Origin: Desulfovibrio inopinatus DSM 10711
GTDB lineage: Bacteria > Desulfobacterota > Desulfovibrionia > Desulfovibrionales > Desulfovibrionaceae
Length of the DNA stretch: 64,000 nt
Direction of reading: 5' to 3'
NCBI RefSeq assembly: GCF_000429305.1
Contig: NZ_KE386878.1
Span: forward strand, 239,036 to 303,035
In this document: in pieces, positions 18,879 through 27,975 of the stretch
Numbering within the stretch: position 1 is the first letter of the stretch
Layout: every line of letters starts with the position of its first letter
Made by a program: the position numbers and the translations under genes
The notes under the pieces: model-generated
What the model saw: only the letters and a program-made list of their open reading frames with translations
Database searches by the model: none
Told to the model about the DNA's origin: nothing

Positions 18879-18979
18879 CCGGCTGTATCAGTAAAATATA
18901 TGGAAGAACCCGTTGTGTAATGGGCTTTTACCGGGAAGAAACCCTATTTTTCCAGAAATGCTTGCCCAAGTGATCAAAC

Positions 18980-19666
18980 ATGCTTAAAAAGAAGGAACGT
19001 CCTCATTACTATGGTCATCGCCAGCGATTGAAAGACCGCTTACGCGAAAATCCACGAGGACTTGCGGACTACGAAGTCTTGGAATTGCTTTTAAGTTATG
19101 CCAACCCACGGCGTGATAATAAGCCGTTGGCCAAGGCGCTTATGGAGCAATTTCAAACGGTGCGAGGGGTATTTATGGCCAGGCCGGCGCAACTGAAGGA
19201 TGTTGACGGCTTCGGCGAAGGATTTGAGCAGTTCTGGTTATTGTGGAGAGAGTTTTGGGCCAGGGTGAATGAACAGGCTGTTGCTGAACGGGCCGTGGTG
19301 AATAACCCAAAAGATGTTGCAGAATTGGCCAAAGCAAGGTTGGGCCCGGCTGATTCGGAAGAATTTTGGCTTGCCCTGGTGGACAATCAGAACCGTCTCA
19401 TCGGCTGGGAGCAGCTCAGTCGCGGCACCGTTGATCAAGCTGCGGTGTACCCTCGGGAAGTGTTGAGTACTGCACTGGTGAGTAAGGCAAGCGGTATTGT
19501 TCTTGTTCACAATCATCCTGGGGGCGATCCTCAGCCTTCACGGCAAGATAAAGAACTGACGCGACGTATTAAACTGGCCGCACATGAGATTGGCATTCGC
19601 ATTCTGGATCATTTGATCGTGACCGATAATGAGTTTTTCAGTTTCAAAAACAAGGGACTGCTTTAG
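18980..19666 (+). CDS. radC: RadC-family JAB/MPN domain protein
   Basis: RadC proteins combine an N-terminal helix-hairpin-helix-like region with a JAB metalloprotease-like domain. This 228-residue copy has the metal motif HNHPGGDPQPSRQD near the C-terminus and the preceding GTVDQAAVYPREVLSTAL and SGIVLVHNH strands. The role in DNA repair is debated; radC mutants often lack a repair defect. The family assignment is secure from the metal motif. It sits 9 bases before the acylphosphatase gene in what looks like one transcription unit. Confidence 0.92.
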   Translation: MLKKKERPHYYGHRQRLKDRLRENPRGLADYEVLELLLSYANPRRDNKPLAKALMEQFQTVRGVFMARPAQLKDVDGFGEGFEQFWLLWREFWARVNEQAVAERAVVNNPKDVAELAKARLGPADSEEFWLALVDNQNRLIGWEQLSRGTVDQAAVYPREVLSTALVSKASGIVLVHNHPGGDPQPSRQDKELTRRIKLAAHEIGIRILDHLIVTDNEFFSFKNKGLL

Positions 19667-19675
19667 GAACACGAT

Positions 19676-19951
19676 ATGGTCAAGTGCATGAAATGCCGGG
19701 TGTCCGGTTTGGTTCAAGGTGTCTCTTTCCGATATTTTACTCGCGAGCAAGCACGTCGATATGGCGTTGCCGGCTGGGTGAGAAACATGACTGACGGAAG
19801 AGTTGAACTCGTGGCTCAGGCAGAAGCAAGCCGTCTTGTCCAATTTTTGAAAACGCTTGAACATGGTCCTCCGCTGGCTCAGGTAGACAGAGTTGATTGT
19901 CAGGACCATGTCAGCGACGATGTCCCTCTCGCCTTCGAGATCCGGCGATAG
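19676..19951 (+). CDS. acyP: acylphosphatase
   Basis: A 91-residue cytosolic acylphosphatase that hydrolyses acyl-phosphates such as acetyl- or carbamoyl-phosphate. Both catalytic residues are seen: the arginine in GLVQGVSFRYF and the asparagine in GWVRNMTDGRVEL. Two early cysteines (KCMKC) are an uncommon feature of its N-terminus. It is tightly spaced after radC and upstream of lon. Confidence 0.93.
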   Translation: MVKCMKCRVSGLVQGVSFRYFTREQARRYGVAGWVRNMTDGRVELVAQAEASRLVQFLKTLEHGPPLAQVDRVDCQDHVSDDVPLAFEIRR

Positions 19952-20000
19952 CACATGCCCATTGGTCCGTGTGCGGACTGTGGATAAAGGAGAAATGATT

Positions 20001-22442
20001 ATGCCAGTGGATTCCAACGATCCGAAAAATCTCTTCGTTATTGATGAAGAGGCCACCGAAAAGCTGAATGCAGAGGAATCCGAAGATAAGGCCGATAAAC
20101 CGCGCCTGGAAATTCCCGATCAGCTTCCCGTGTTGCCTGTGCGAGATATCGTTGTCTTTAATTATATGATTTTGCCGCTATTCGTTGGCCGTGACAAATC
20201 TGTCCAGGCTGTGGATGCTGCTCTGAATGGCAACCGCTACATTTTGATCCTGACGCAGAAAGACGAAAAAGTCGACGATCCCGATCCGGACGATCTGTAC
20301 AAGGTGGGGACGGTCGGCATGATTATGCGCATGCTCAAAATGCCTGACGGTCGGCTCAAGGTGCTCGTCCAAGGCTTGACGAGAGCCCGCGCTCTCAGCT
20401 TCGAGCAGACTGATCCTTACCATATGGCCAATATTGAAGTGATTGAAGAGCGTGATGTTGACGATATCAGCGTTGAGCAAGAAGCGATGATGCGTCATGC
20501 CCGTGAACAGAGCGAGAAAATTTTGTCGCTGCGCGGGATTTCGCCTTCCGATATCATGGCGGTATTAAATAGTGTCAACGAGCCCGGACGGTTGGCTGAC
20601 CTGATTGCATCGAATTTGCGTATTCGTGTGGATGAAGCCCAGGCCATTCTCGAATGTGAGGATCCCATGGAGCGGCTCAACCTTGTGAATGCCCAGCTTG
20701 TCAATGAAGTGGAAGTGGCGTCCATGCAGGCCAAAATTCAAGGAATGGCCAAAGAAGGGATGGACAAAGCCCAGAAGGACTTCTTCCTCCGTGAGCAACT
20801 CAAAGCGATCCGCAAGGAACTCGGTGAGATGGCTGAGGATTCGGATGAGCTTGATCAGTTGCGTGAAGCCCTCGACAAAGCCGGTTTACCCAAAGATGTA
20901 AAGAAAGAAGCTGACAAACAGCTCAAACGTCTTTCGTCCATGCATCCAGACTCCTCGGAGTCGACGGTTATCCGGTCGTACCTTGATTGGCTTGTTGAAC
21001 TTCCCTGGAAAAAAATGTCCAAGGACCGGCTTGATATTATCAAGGCCAAAGATATTTTGGACGAAGATCACTTTGATCTGGAGAAAGTCAAGGAACGGAT
21101 CCTGGAGTATCTGAGCGTACGGAAGCTCAATCCGAAGATGAAAGGGCCTATTCTGTGTTTTGTCGGTCCTCCGGGGGTTGGGAAAACCTCACTCGGGCGC
21201 TCTATTGCACGGGCACTTGGCCGGAAATTCGTGCGTATGTCTCTCGGGGGGATGCGCGACGAAGCAGAAATTCGTGGGCACCGACGGACATATATTGGGT
21301 CTATGCCCGGTCGTATCATTCAAAGCATCAAGCAGGCCGGAACGCGAAACCCGGTCATCATGCTTGATGAAATCGACAAGGTCGGTTCGGATTTTCGCGG
21401 AGATCCATCGAGCGCACTCCTCGAAGTCCTCGACCCGGAACAGAACAACACGTTCAGCGATCATTATTTGAATGTGCCGTTCGATTTGTCGAAAGTCATG
21501 TTTATTTGTACAGCCAATATGCTCGACACCATTCCGGCGGCATTGCTCGACCGTATGGAAATCATTCGATTGCCCGGCTATACAGAGCAGGAGAAAGTGA
21601 AAATCGCCATGCGCTATCTCTTGCCCCGTCAGCTTGAAGAAAATGGTCTTGTCCCTGAAGACGTCGTCATGTCTGATAAGGTTATTGCCACCATTGCCCG
21701 AGAGTACACGCGTGAAGCCGGCTTGCGGAATTTGGAACGTGAAATTGGTTCTGTTTGCCGCAAGCTCGCCCGACGCAAAGCCGAAGACGAGAAACCGCCG
21801 TTTACGGTGACGACTAAGAGTCTGCATAAGTTGCTCGGTATTCCGAAATTCCTGAAGGATGAACGGGAACGGGATTTGCCTCCCGGTGTGGCTTTGGGAC
21901 TCGCTTGGACTCCGGTTGGTGGTGAAATTTTGCATATCGAAGTCACGACGATGCCGGGCAAGGGCAAGTTGATTTTGACCGGTAAACTGGGCGATGTGAT
22001 GAAAGAAAGCGCTCAGGCCGCGATGTCATTTGCACGGGCGCGAGCGAAGAAACTGGGCATTGATCCGGAATTTTCCGAAAAACTTGATGTCCATATTCAC
22101 GTGCCTGCCGGTGCGACGCCAAAAGATGGTCCGTCGGCCGGGGTGACGCTTGTGACGGCACTGATTTCTGCGTTGACCGGAGTGCCTATCTGCAATGATG
22201 TTGCGATGACCGGAGAAATTACATTGCGTGGACGGGTGCTGCCCGTTGGTGGTATCAAGGAAAAAATCCTAGCTGCAGTGGCTGCCGGTATGGATCGTGT
22301 TTTGATTCCTATGCAGAACAAAAAGGATATTGAAGATATCCCGGCCGATCTGCGTCGAAAAATCAAAATTCAACCTGTTGAACTGATCGATGAAATTTGG
22401 CCACTTGTCTGCAACAGAAAAGACGCCAAAGACGACGAATAG
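20001..22442 (+). CDS. lon: ATP-dependent Lon protease
   Basis: Lon degrades misfolded and regulatory proteins in the cytosol. The 813-residue chain has the N-terminal substrate domain ([23 protein letters not shown]), a coiled-coil linker, the AAA+ module ([47 protein letters not shown]), and the protease domain with the Ser-Lys dyad in [13 protein letters not shown] and [11 protein letters not shown]. The start at 20001 has AAAGGAG at the right distance; an ATG 6 bases upstream is too close to it. The long extra N-terminus of the open frame overlaps the acylphosphatase gene and is not coding. Confidence 0.96.
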   Translation: MPVDSNDPKNLFVIDEEATEKLNAEESEDKADKPRLEIPDQLPVLPVRDIVVFNYMILPLFVGRDKSVQAVDAALNGNRYILILTQKDEKVDDPDPDDLYKVGTVGMIMRMLKMPDGRLKVLVQGLTRARALSFEQTDPYHMANIEVIEERDVDDISVEQEAMMRHAREQSEKILSLRGISPSDIMAVLNSVNEPGRLADLIASNLRIRVDEAQAILECEDPMERLNLVNAQLVNEVEVASMQAKIQGMAKEGMDKAQKDFFLREQLKAIRKELGEMAEDSDELDQLREALDKAGLPKDVKKEADKQLKRLSSMHPDSSESTVIRSYLDWLVELPWKKMSKDRLDIIKAKDILDEDHFDLEKVKERILEYLSVRKLNPKMKGPILCFVGPPGVGKTSLGRSIARALGRKFVRMSLGGMRDEAEIRGHRRTYIGSMPGRIIQSIKQAGTRNPVIMLDEIDKVGSDFRGDPSSALLEVLDPEQNNTFSDHYLNVPFDLSKVMFICTANMLDTIPAALLDRMEIIRLPGYTEQEKVKIAMRYLLPRQLEENGLVPEDVVMSDKVIATIAREYTREAGLRNLEREIGSVCRKLARRKAEDEKPPFTVTTKSLHKLLGIPKFLKDERERDLPPGVALGLAWTPVGGEILHIEVTTMPGKGKLILTGKLGDVMKESAQAAMSFARARAKKLGIDPEFSEKLDVHIHVPAGATPKDGPSAGVTLVTALISALTGVPICNDVAMTGEITLRGRVLPVGGIKEKILAAVAAGMDRVLIPMQNKKDIEDIPADLRRKIKIQPVELIDEIWPLVCNRKDAKDDE

Positions 22443-22493
22443 TGCCATTCGTCCACGGAGCGTATACTCCGGTGGTTGAAATAACAGCGGTAT

Positions 22494-22528
22494 AACGGCT
22501 GGGGGAGAAGATTCCCCAGCCGTTTTTT
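22494..22528 (+). terminator. lon terminator
   Basis: AACGGCTGGGG pairs with CCCCAGCCGTT (11 bp, 9-base loop) followed by six Ts. It sits at the convergent junction with metW, whose stop lies in the T run. Confidence 0.9.
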
Positions 22529-23174
22529 ATATGGAAGATGGGCTGTCGAGTGAAGATTTCTGTTCAGGTCTGTGTGTTTTACATCCCAGAAGAAACACTC
22601 CGTATTTCGCCCGGAGTCCACTCAGGTGAGAAATGATTTGGCCTGTTTCTTCTCGGTAGTCGGTCTTGATGGCTGCTTCCTCAAGGATATCGAATCCAAA
22701 TTGCCGACAAAAACGGCGAAAGTCTTTGAGGGTGATGACACGAATGTTCGGTGTGTCGTGCCATTCATACGGCAACTCTTTGGTTCGGGGAGCATACCCT
22801 TCGAAAAATAATTGTGAGCGACATCGCCAATGTGCAAAATTGGGGAAGCTGACAATTCCCTGACTGGCAATACGAAGCATTTCCGAGAGAAGCGGTGCAG
22901 GGTTATAAACCTGCTGCAACGTCTGACTCAGGATAACGTAGTCAAAGGCAAGATCGGCATAATCCTGCAATTCTTGATTGATATCTCCTTGGAGAACGGC
23001 CAGTCCTCGAGCGAGCGCTTTTGTGACCTTGCTTTCGTCATATTCAATACCTGTTGCCCGGACCTGTTTATGATCCTCAAGATATTTGAGGAGATCGCCT
23101 TTTCCACAGCCAAGGTCGAGTACTCGTGAGCCGGGTCTGATCCAGGAGGCAATAACTTGCAAATCAAATCGCAT
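22527..23174 (-). CDS. metW: MetW, partner of homoserine acetyltransferase
   Basis: MetW is a class I methyltransferase-like protein found beside metX in many proteobacteria and needed with it for methionine synthesis. The 215-residue protein has the SAM-binding motif VLDLGCGKGDLLKYLE and the family features GIEYDESKVTKALARGLAVLQGDIN, DYVILSQTLQQVYNP and FPNFAHWRCRSQLFF. The start at 23174 shares one base with the metX stop (TAATG) and has GGAGG 6 bases upstream, so translation is coupled. An upstream in-frame ATG at 23180 is too close to the ribosome site. Confidence 0.93.
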   Translation of the reverse strand: MRFDLQVIASWIRPGSRVLDLGCGKGDLLKYLEDHKQVRATGIEYDESKVTKALARGLAVLQGDINQELQDYADLAFDYVILSQTLQQVYNPAPLLSEMLRIASQGIVSFPNFAHWRCRSQLFFEGYAPRTKELPYEWHDTPNIRVITLKDFRRFCRQFGFDILEEAAIKTDYREETGQIISHLSGLRAKYGVFLLGCKTHRPEQKSSLDSPSSI

Positions 23175-24355
23175 TAGCATCCTCCCGGGAAGGAGAGGGT
23201 GTTGTGTCGCGTAAGAAAGCCTTTGATAATACATGAAAGTTTTTCATTGGGCAGCAAGAAGGCATCATGTCCCCATTTGGCATCGATTTCGAGAAAGCTC
23301 ACATCAAGACCGTTCTTTTTCATGGCTTGCACCATGCCACGCGCCATGGATGTGGGATAAAGCCAGTCTGATGTGAATGAAATAACAAGAAATGGACAAT
23401 GGACCCGTGAGAACGCTTTGACGAGTGAGCCTTCTCCATGTGTTTGTCCGAGATCGAAGTAGTCGGCGGCTTTTGTGATATATAAGAACGAATTGGCATC
23501 AAATCGATCGACGAATTTTTGGCCTTGGTAACGAAGATAGCTTTCTATCTGGAAATCCACGCCAAAATGAAATGAAAAGACACTTTTATCCTGAAGAGCG
23601 CGTCCGAATTTGTGACGCATGGAGTCATCGGATAAATACGTTATATGTCCGATCATACGAGCAACAGCTAAACCGTGGGCCGGCTTCGGACCGTCATAGT
23701 ATGACCCGCGTTTCCAATTAGGATCAGACATAATCGCTTGTCGAGCCACTTCGTGAAACGCGATATTGAGTGCGGAGTGGCGGTCGGTGGTGGCTAAGGG
23801 GATGGCTGAACCGACCATTTCCGGATACCGCACGGCCCACTCAAGAACCTGCATGCCTCCCATGGAACCACCGATAACGCAGTGGAGCTTTTGTATTCCG
23901 AAATGGGTGATGAGCTCTTTTTGCGCCCGCACCATGTCACCGATGGTAACGACGGGAAAGTCCAGTCCATACGGTGCTCCGGTTTCCGGGTTGATACTTG
24001 TCGGACCGGTTGATCCCATGCACCCACCGAGAACATTGATACACACGACAAAAAAGGTGTCGGTGTCGATGGGTTTCCCTGGGCCGACCATAATATCCCA
24101 CCAACCCGGTTTGAGATCGTCTTCGGCATAAACCCCCGCGACGTGGGAATCTCCGGTTAAAGCGTGTGCAATGAGAATCGCGTTGTCTTTTTGGGGTGAG
24201 AGCTCTCCCATGGTTTCATAGGCCAATGTGACAGAGGGGAGGCTGGCTCCAGATTCAAGCTGAAAAGGGTGTTCCTTGGACGCAAACGAGAATTCTCGTT
24301 TGGTCACAACGGGATTCGCTGTATTGTCGGATATGCTGTCAATGTATTCACTCAT
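23174..24355 (-). CDS. metX: homoserine O-acetyltransferase
   Basis: MetX activates homoserine with acetyl-CoA (or succinyl-CoA in some members) in methionine synthesis. The 393-residue alpha/beta hydrolase has the nucleophile motif GGSMGGMQVLEWA, the family signatures NVLGGCMGSTGPTS and ATTDRHSALNIAF, the acid FTSDWLYP, and the histidine in WGHDAFLL. The gene is followed directly by metW and is divergent from pspA. No SAM riboswitch motif was recognised in the 230-base divergent region. Confidence 0.95.
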   Translation of the reverse strand: MSEYIDSISDNTANPVVTKREFSFASKEHPFQLESGASLPSVTLAYETMGELSPQKDNAILIAHALTGDSHVAGVYAEDDLKPGWWDIMVGPGKPIDTDTFFVVCINVLGGCMGSTGPTSINPETGAPYGLDFPVVTIGDMVRAQKELITHFGIQKLHCVIGGSMGGMQVLEWAVRYPEMVGSAIPLATTDRHSALNIAFHEVARQAIMSDPNWKRGSYYDGPKPAHGLAVARMIGHITYLSDDSMRHKFGRALQDKSVFSFHFGVDFQIESYLRYQGQKFVDRFDANSFLYITKAADYFDLGQTHGEGSLVKAFSRVHCPFLVISFTSDWLYPTSMARGMVQAMKKNGLDVSFLEIDAKWGHDAFLLPNEKLSCIIKGFLTRHNTLSFPGGC

Positions 24356-24439
24356 GGAGCACTTGTAGCTCGACGAGCCGGTCTGCGTCCAGCAAGAGAA
24401 ATTGCACGGGGCCGCATAGGGAGCTTTATTATCGGTGTA

Positions 24440-24461
24440 TTAAACCAAAAAATGGTTTTAA
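24440..24461. repeat. AT-rich inverted repeat between metX and pspA
   Basis: TTAAACCA and TGGTTTTAA flank an AT spacer (one unpaired T). It lies about 65 bases upstream of the sigma-54 promoter of pspA, in the usual range for an enhancer or IHF site, so it may be a PspF or IHF binding site; a weak minus-strand role is also possible. Confidence 0.4.
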
Positions 24462-24522
24462 TTGCCGTATGAGAGGTGGAGGTTGGGTGGTTAGTCGCTT
24501 GGAATAACAGGAAAAATAAAAG

Positions 24523-24538
24523 TGGCATAAACTGTGCT
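24523..24538 (+). promoter_or_regulatory. sigma-54 promoter of pspABC
   Basis: TGGCATAAACTGTGCT matches the -24/-12 consensus, with GG and GC at exactly the required spacing. It lies 50 bases before the pspA start. Sigma-54 dependence fits the PspF activator encoded at 9264. Confidence 0.85.
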
Positions 24539-24587
24539 TTTTGTTTCGTATTAATTTCATGCAATGAAGACCATCAAGGAGGTCCTT

Positions 24588-25310
24588 ATGGGTATTTTCT
24601 CTCGATTCAGCGACATCGTCAGTTCCAATATTAACGCTATGTTGGATAAGGCCGAAGATCCGGAAAAGATGATTCGGCTTATGATTCAAGAAATGGAAGA
24701 CACGCTGGTTGAACTCAAGGCAGCTTGTGCCAAGACCATGGCGCAAACAGCCAAAACCCAACGTGGGCTCGATAGAGCGACGGAAAAAGCCAATTTATGG
24801 TTGGAAAAGGCACGCTTGGCCGTGGAAAAGGGTCGGGAAGATTTGGCACGCGAAGCTTTAGTGGAAAAGCGTCGATATGAAGATGATGCTGAAGCTCTGT
24901 CCAATGAAGTTGCCGAATGCCAAGGAATGGTGGAAAGCTACCGAACCGACATCGGCTTACTGGAAGAAAAACTTCAATCCGCCAAAGATCGCCAACGCGC
25001 ATTGGTGCAGCGGCATATGCGTGCTCGTGGGAAGATGCGTGCCAAGCAAGAAATGCGTCGCGCGTCTTCGACCGACACATTGATCCGTTTTGAACAATTT
25101 GAAAATCGGATTGAACGCCTTGAAGCCGAAGCGGAATTAGCCGGGGAATATCCCAATCGCCGGAGTCCGGCCAATGGAGAGCCTTTGACCTTGGAAGAAA
25201 AATTCAGCATGCTTGAGCACGATGACGAGATTGAACGGGAATTGGCTTCGTTAAAGAAGAATATGGCCGGTTCTCCTGCTGGATCGTCAGAATCTACTGA
25301 CAAGGAATAA
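24588..25310 (+). CDS. pspA: phage shock protein A
   Basis: PspA (ESCRT-III/Vipp1 fold) coats stressed inner membranes and, in the resting state, inhibits PspF. The 240-residue protein is almost all coiled coil. It begins with the amphipathic MGIFSRFSDIVSSNINAMLDKAEDPEKMIRLMIQEMEDTLVELK typical of the family and ends with a polar tail. The start at 24588 has AAGGAGG 6 bases upstream; an earlier ATG at 24564 lies before this site. It is the first gene of pspABC. Confidence 0.96.
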   Translation: MGIFSRFSDIVSSNINAMLDKAEDPEKMIRLMIQEMEDTLVELKAACAKTMAQTAKTQRGLDRATEKANLWLEKARLAVEKGREDLAREALVEKRRYEDDAEALSNEVAECQGMVESYRTDIGLLEEKLQSAKDRQRALVQRHMRARGKMRAKQEMRRASSTDTLIRFEQFENRIERLEAEAELAGEYPNRRSPANGEPLTLEEKFSMLEHDDEIERELASLKKNMAGSPAGSSESTDKE

Positions 25311-25315
25311 AAGAC

Positions 25316-25561
25316 ATGCACGGCTTCTTTTCCGTTATCTTTGCCGGAGCGAGCGTTATTGGGATCATATTGGTTGGTCTCATTGTCCTTATCGGCATTA
25401 AGATCGCCAAGTCCGGCCGCGACCCGGAAATTCTGGAGCGAGAACGCCAAGATACACAGCGCATCCAGGAAATTCACCAAGGACTGGCACGGCTTGATGA
25501 CCGAGTCGAAGCTCTGGAAACGCTCCTTTTGGACCTGGAAAAAACAAGGAGAGACCGATGA
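25316..25561 (+). CDS. pspB: phage shock protein B
   Basis: An 81-residue small membrane protein with one N-terminal span (residues ~5-26) followed by a charged coiled coil with the leucine/isoleucine heptads of PspB. With PspC it senses envelope stress and frees PspF from PspA. It starts 5 bases after pspA and overlaps pspC by 4 bases. Confidence 0.85.
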   Translation: MHGFFSVIFAGASVIGIILVGLIVLIGIKIAKSGRDPEILERERQDTQRIQEIHQGLARLDDRVEALETLLLDLEKTRRDR

Positions 25562-25944
25562 GATCGCTGGAAGAACTTCGGCGACGGCGTATCTACCGGG
25601 CCAGAAACGGTATGATCATGGGGGTCTGCAAAGGTTTGGCCCGTTACCTTGATGTTCCGGTTTTCGCCGTTCGTATCTTGGCCGTGATTGTGGTCATTGC
25701 ATCGCATCTTGTGCCAGCTATCATTGCATATATCGTCGCCGGCTTTGTGTTGAAGCCTGAGCCGGTTATTCCACCAAAAGATGAACGGGAACAAGAAGTG
25801 TACGACGGGTATGTGCACTCCAAAACCCGTACGGTGGAGAAAATCAAAGATAAGTATGACCGACTCGATAAACGTATCCGGCGGGTGGAAGACTTTGTGA
25901 CCTCCAAAGAATATGACTTTGATCGACGATTGAAAAATTCATAG
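25558..25944 (+). CDS. pspC: phage shock protein C
   Basis: A 128-residue protein with the PspC domain: YRARNGMIMGVCKGLARYLDVPVFAVRILAVI, a membrane span (residues ~35-62, ending VAGFVLKPEP), then a charged coiled coil. It acts with PspB to relieve PspA inhibition. The start overlaps pspB (ATGA), and a strong terminator follows. Confidence 0.92.
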   Translation: MRSLEELRRRRIYRARNGMIMGVCKGLARYLDVPVFAVRILAVIVVIASHLVPAIIAYIVAGFVLKPEPVIPPKDEREQEVYDGYVHSKTRTVEKIKDKYDRLDKRIRRVEDFVTSKEYDFDRRLKNS

Positions 25945-25970
25945 AGAGTTGTTTCATGCCAAACGCGAGT

Positions 25971-26005
25971 CGTCGGGCTGCATTGCGCAGTCCGACGGTT
26001 TTTTT
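25971..26005 (+). terminator. pspABC terminator
   Basis: CGTCGGGCTGC pairs with GCAGTCCGACG (11 bp with one G-U, short loop) followed by a run of seven Ts. Confidence 0.9.
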
Positions 26006-26059
26006 GTAGGGTGCTGGCAAAGAAACATTTACACTTCAGCTTTCAGGAAAGGAGGAGGG

Positions 26060-26809
26060 GTGGCCCATTTATTTACGAATCGACGCCGTGTTTTTGCTCT
26101 GACAGACACGCTTTCTCCTCGTCAGTTCCTTTGGGAGTCCATTAATGCGATTCTCTATTTGGTCGGTGGAGTGACGTTCGTCGTTGGGAGTATTTTTTTT
26201 CTTCCGTCGTTCGATGCATATGAAGTTATTGGAGCGGAGCTGTTTTTCGGTGGGTCTATACTCTATCTTATTGTATCCGTGCATGATCTTGTCGAGTCGG
26301 TTGTCTATTTGCGACGACGTATACACCACCTCAAATATATGGTTGAACTTCTTGCAGCAGTGACCTACTGCATTGGTACCGTTTTGTTCCTCATTGGAAG
26401 TGTGCTGTTTATGCCCTCATACGAGTCTATTCTCGCCGGTTCTTTGTGTTTTATTATTGGAAGTGGTTTGTTTCTTGTCGGAGCCTGCATCAATGTACTT
26501 CAGATCGTGCTTGCCGGCTCTCTTCTCACCTTACAATTGCTCAATGCTACGGCAATTAGTTTTATCGCTGGTTCTGTGCTCTTTCTTGTGGCTTCTGTTC
26601 CATATTTGTGGACGATTCCGGAGTCACCATATAAATATCAGCTTTTTACCTATGTCGCTTGGGAGTATATTGTTGGCAGTATGCTTTTTTTCGGTGGAGG
26701 TGTTGTAAATTATATTCGAGCTGGCCAGGCTATGCGACATTATGTTGTTCAAAAAGAGACACGCCATTCACTTCGAATGAAGAAAAAAGCAGAACATGAA
26801 TTGACATAA
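26060..26809 (+). CDS. membrane protein with three YrhK-like repeats
   Basis: A 249-residue integral membrane protein. A unit of two spans with the pattern ...VGGVTFVVGSIFFLPSF...GAELFFGGSILYLIVS appears three times (residues ~25-80, ~92-148, ~155-220), each with a G-S-[IV]-[FL]-F-[LM]-P core and an acidic residue between spans. This matches the YrhK domain, usually present once or twice; its function is unknown. The GTG at 26060 is chosen because GGAGG lies 4 bases upstream, and it removes an unlikely hydrophilic N-terminus that would read through the pspC terminator. It is outside the psp transcript but next to it. Confidence 0.7.
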   Translation: MAHLFTNRRRVFALTDTLSPRQFLWESINAILYLVGGVTFVVGSIFFLPSFDAYEVIGAELFFGGSILYLIVSVHDLVESVVYLRRRIHHLKYMVELLAAVTYCIGTVLFLIGSVLFMPSYESILAGSLCFIIGSGLFLVGACINVLQIVLAGSLLTLQLLNATAISFIAGSVLFLVASVPYLWTIPESPYKYQLFTYVAWEYIVGSMLFFGGGVVNYIRAGQAMRHYVVQKETRHSLRMKKKAEHELT

Positions 26810-26881
26810 CAATATATCGTTCTGGTGTCCGGTATATTGAAAGATCCTCAGGCGAACAATGAGACGTCCCTCAGAAGAATG

Positions 26882-26917
26882 TCTTGCATATGATTCCATA
26901 CGATATACAATGCAAGA
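26882..26917. repeat. 8-bp inverted repeat upstream of kinase-like gene
   Basis: TCTTGCAT and ATGCAAGA are perfect complements separated by 20 bases, about 70 bases before the kinase-like start. The spacing suggests an operator or leader hairpin. Confidence 0.4.
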
Positions 26918-26985
26918 GAGATTTGTTTTTCGCATGGTGATGATCGTTATTGTGGATTACGGCGACCACAGAGGGAGGTCGGACG

Positions 26986-27945
26986 ATGAACCAGAGCGCA
27001 AGATGTATCCTAACCCAATATGTTCCGGATTTCCCCCTTCGACACTGTGGAAGACTCCTTGAAGATACCACAGACTTTTGTAACATCTCCTATGGTGATG
27101 TTATTGTGCTTGGGGACAAACACTACCTGGTTCTACGAGACGAGGCAGAGCGTCGATTTGGCATTGAGGACCCTAAGTTCTGGGTGAAGCGATGTCGGGA
27201 GCTTGAGACGGGGGAACGCAAGATTCTCAAGCTTGTCTTTCATGAAACATTCGACATGAAAATCGGAATGTTTAGTATTCAGTGTTTTCGAAGTCCTCAA
27301 AAAGAAGCACGCATTTTGGAACTCGTTCACGGAGACGCTCGTTTCATGCAAGGCGTGACTGTTCTTGATAGCAAAAGGAATCCGGTTCGTGTCCTTGACG
27401 TAGTGCACGGCAAACAGCTTGATGCTATTATTGAAGATATGGCGATCGACCATGAGACGTATTTTCATGAGTCCCTCCCCGGTATTTTAGAAAAATTCAT
27501 TGAAGCCGTCGAAGCTATTCGTTTTCTCCATGTACACCGGGAAAAGCATGGTGACATTCGGAGAGACCATCTTTGGGTTGAATACGGGACGGGTATTTAT
27601 CGTTGGATTGATTTTGATTATACTTTTGATTTTCACGAAAATCCGTTTGGACTCGACTTGTTTGGTCTTGGAAATATCCTCCTTTTTATTGTAGGCAAGG
27701 GAGAGCATTCTGCGGTGACTCTGGCACAAGAACATGGTGATATTTGGCGTGAAAAAAAACTCACGTCGGACGATTTTTCCATTATGTTCATGCATAGATT
27801 GGCGAATCTCAAGAAAATTTTCGACTACATTCCTGATCGCCTTTCCAACGTCCTGCTTCACTTTTCTGCCGGAGCCAACATCTTTTATGATACGGTAGAG
27901 GAATTTTTGGACGACCTGCGTCCATGCCTTGACCTTTTGAAATAA
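26986..27945 (+). CDS. divergent protein-kinase-like protein
   Basis: A 319-residue soluble protein with a recognisable but altered kinase core: a beta-3 lysine in RKILKLVF, the catalytic loop HGDIRRDHLWV (HRD changed to HGD, with the usual Asn replaced by His), and the metal motif IDFDYT (DFG changed to DFD). The catalytic and metal aspartates are present, so it may still phosphorylate or it may be a pseudokinase. The N-terminal ~60 residues precede the nucleotide lobe and match nothing I recognise. The start at 26986 follows GGGAGG. It is 30 bases before a universal stress protein gene, probably its partner or target. Confidence 0.7.
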   Translation: MNQSARCILTQYVPDFPLRHCGRLLEDTTDFCNISYGDVIVLGDKHYLVLRDEAERRFGIEDPKFWVKRCRELETGERKILKLVFHETFDMKIGMFSIQCFRSPQKEARILELVHGDARFMQGVTVLDSKRNPVRVLDVVHGKQLDAIIEDMAIDHETYFHESLPGILEKFIEAVEAIRFLHVHREKHGDIRRDHLWVEYGTGIYRWIDFDYTFDFHENPFGLDLFGLGNILLFIVGKGEHSAVTLAQEHGDIWREKKLTSDDFSIMFMHRLANLKKIFDYIPDRLSNVLLHFSAGANIFYDTVEEFLDDLRPCLDLLK

Positions 27946-27975
27946 CGGCGGTGCATTGTGCCGCGGGAGGGCGTC

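Noticed and set aside
21189-21935. 248-codon minus-strand ORF inside lon
   Set aside because: It is antisense to conserved catalytic lon sequence and has no recognisable motifs.
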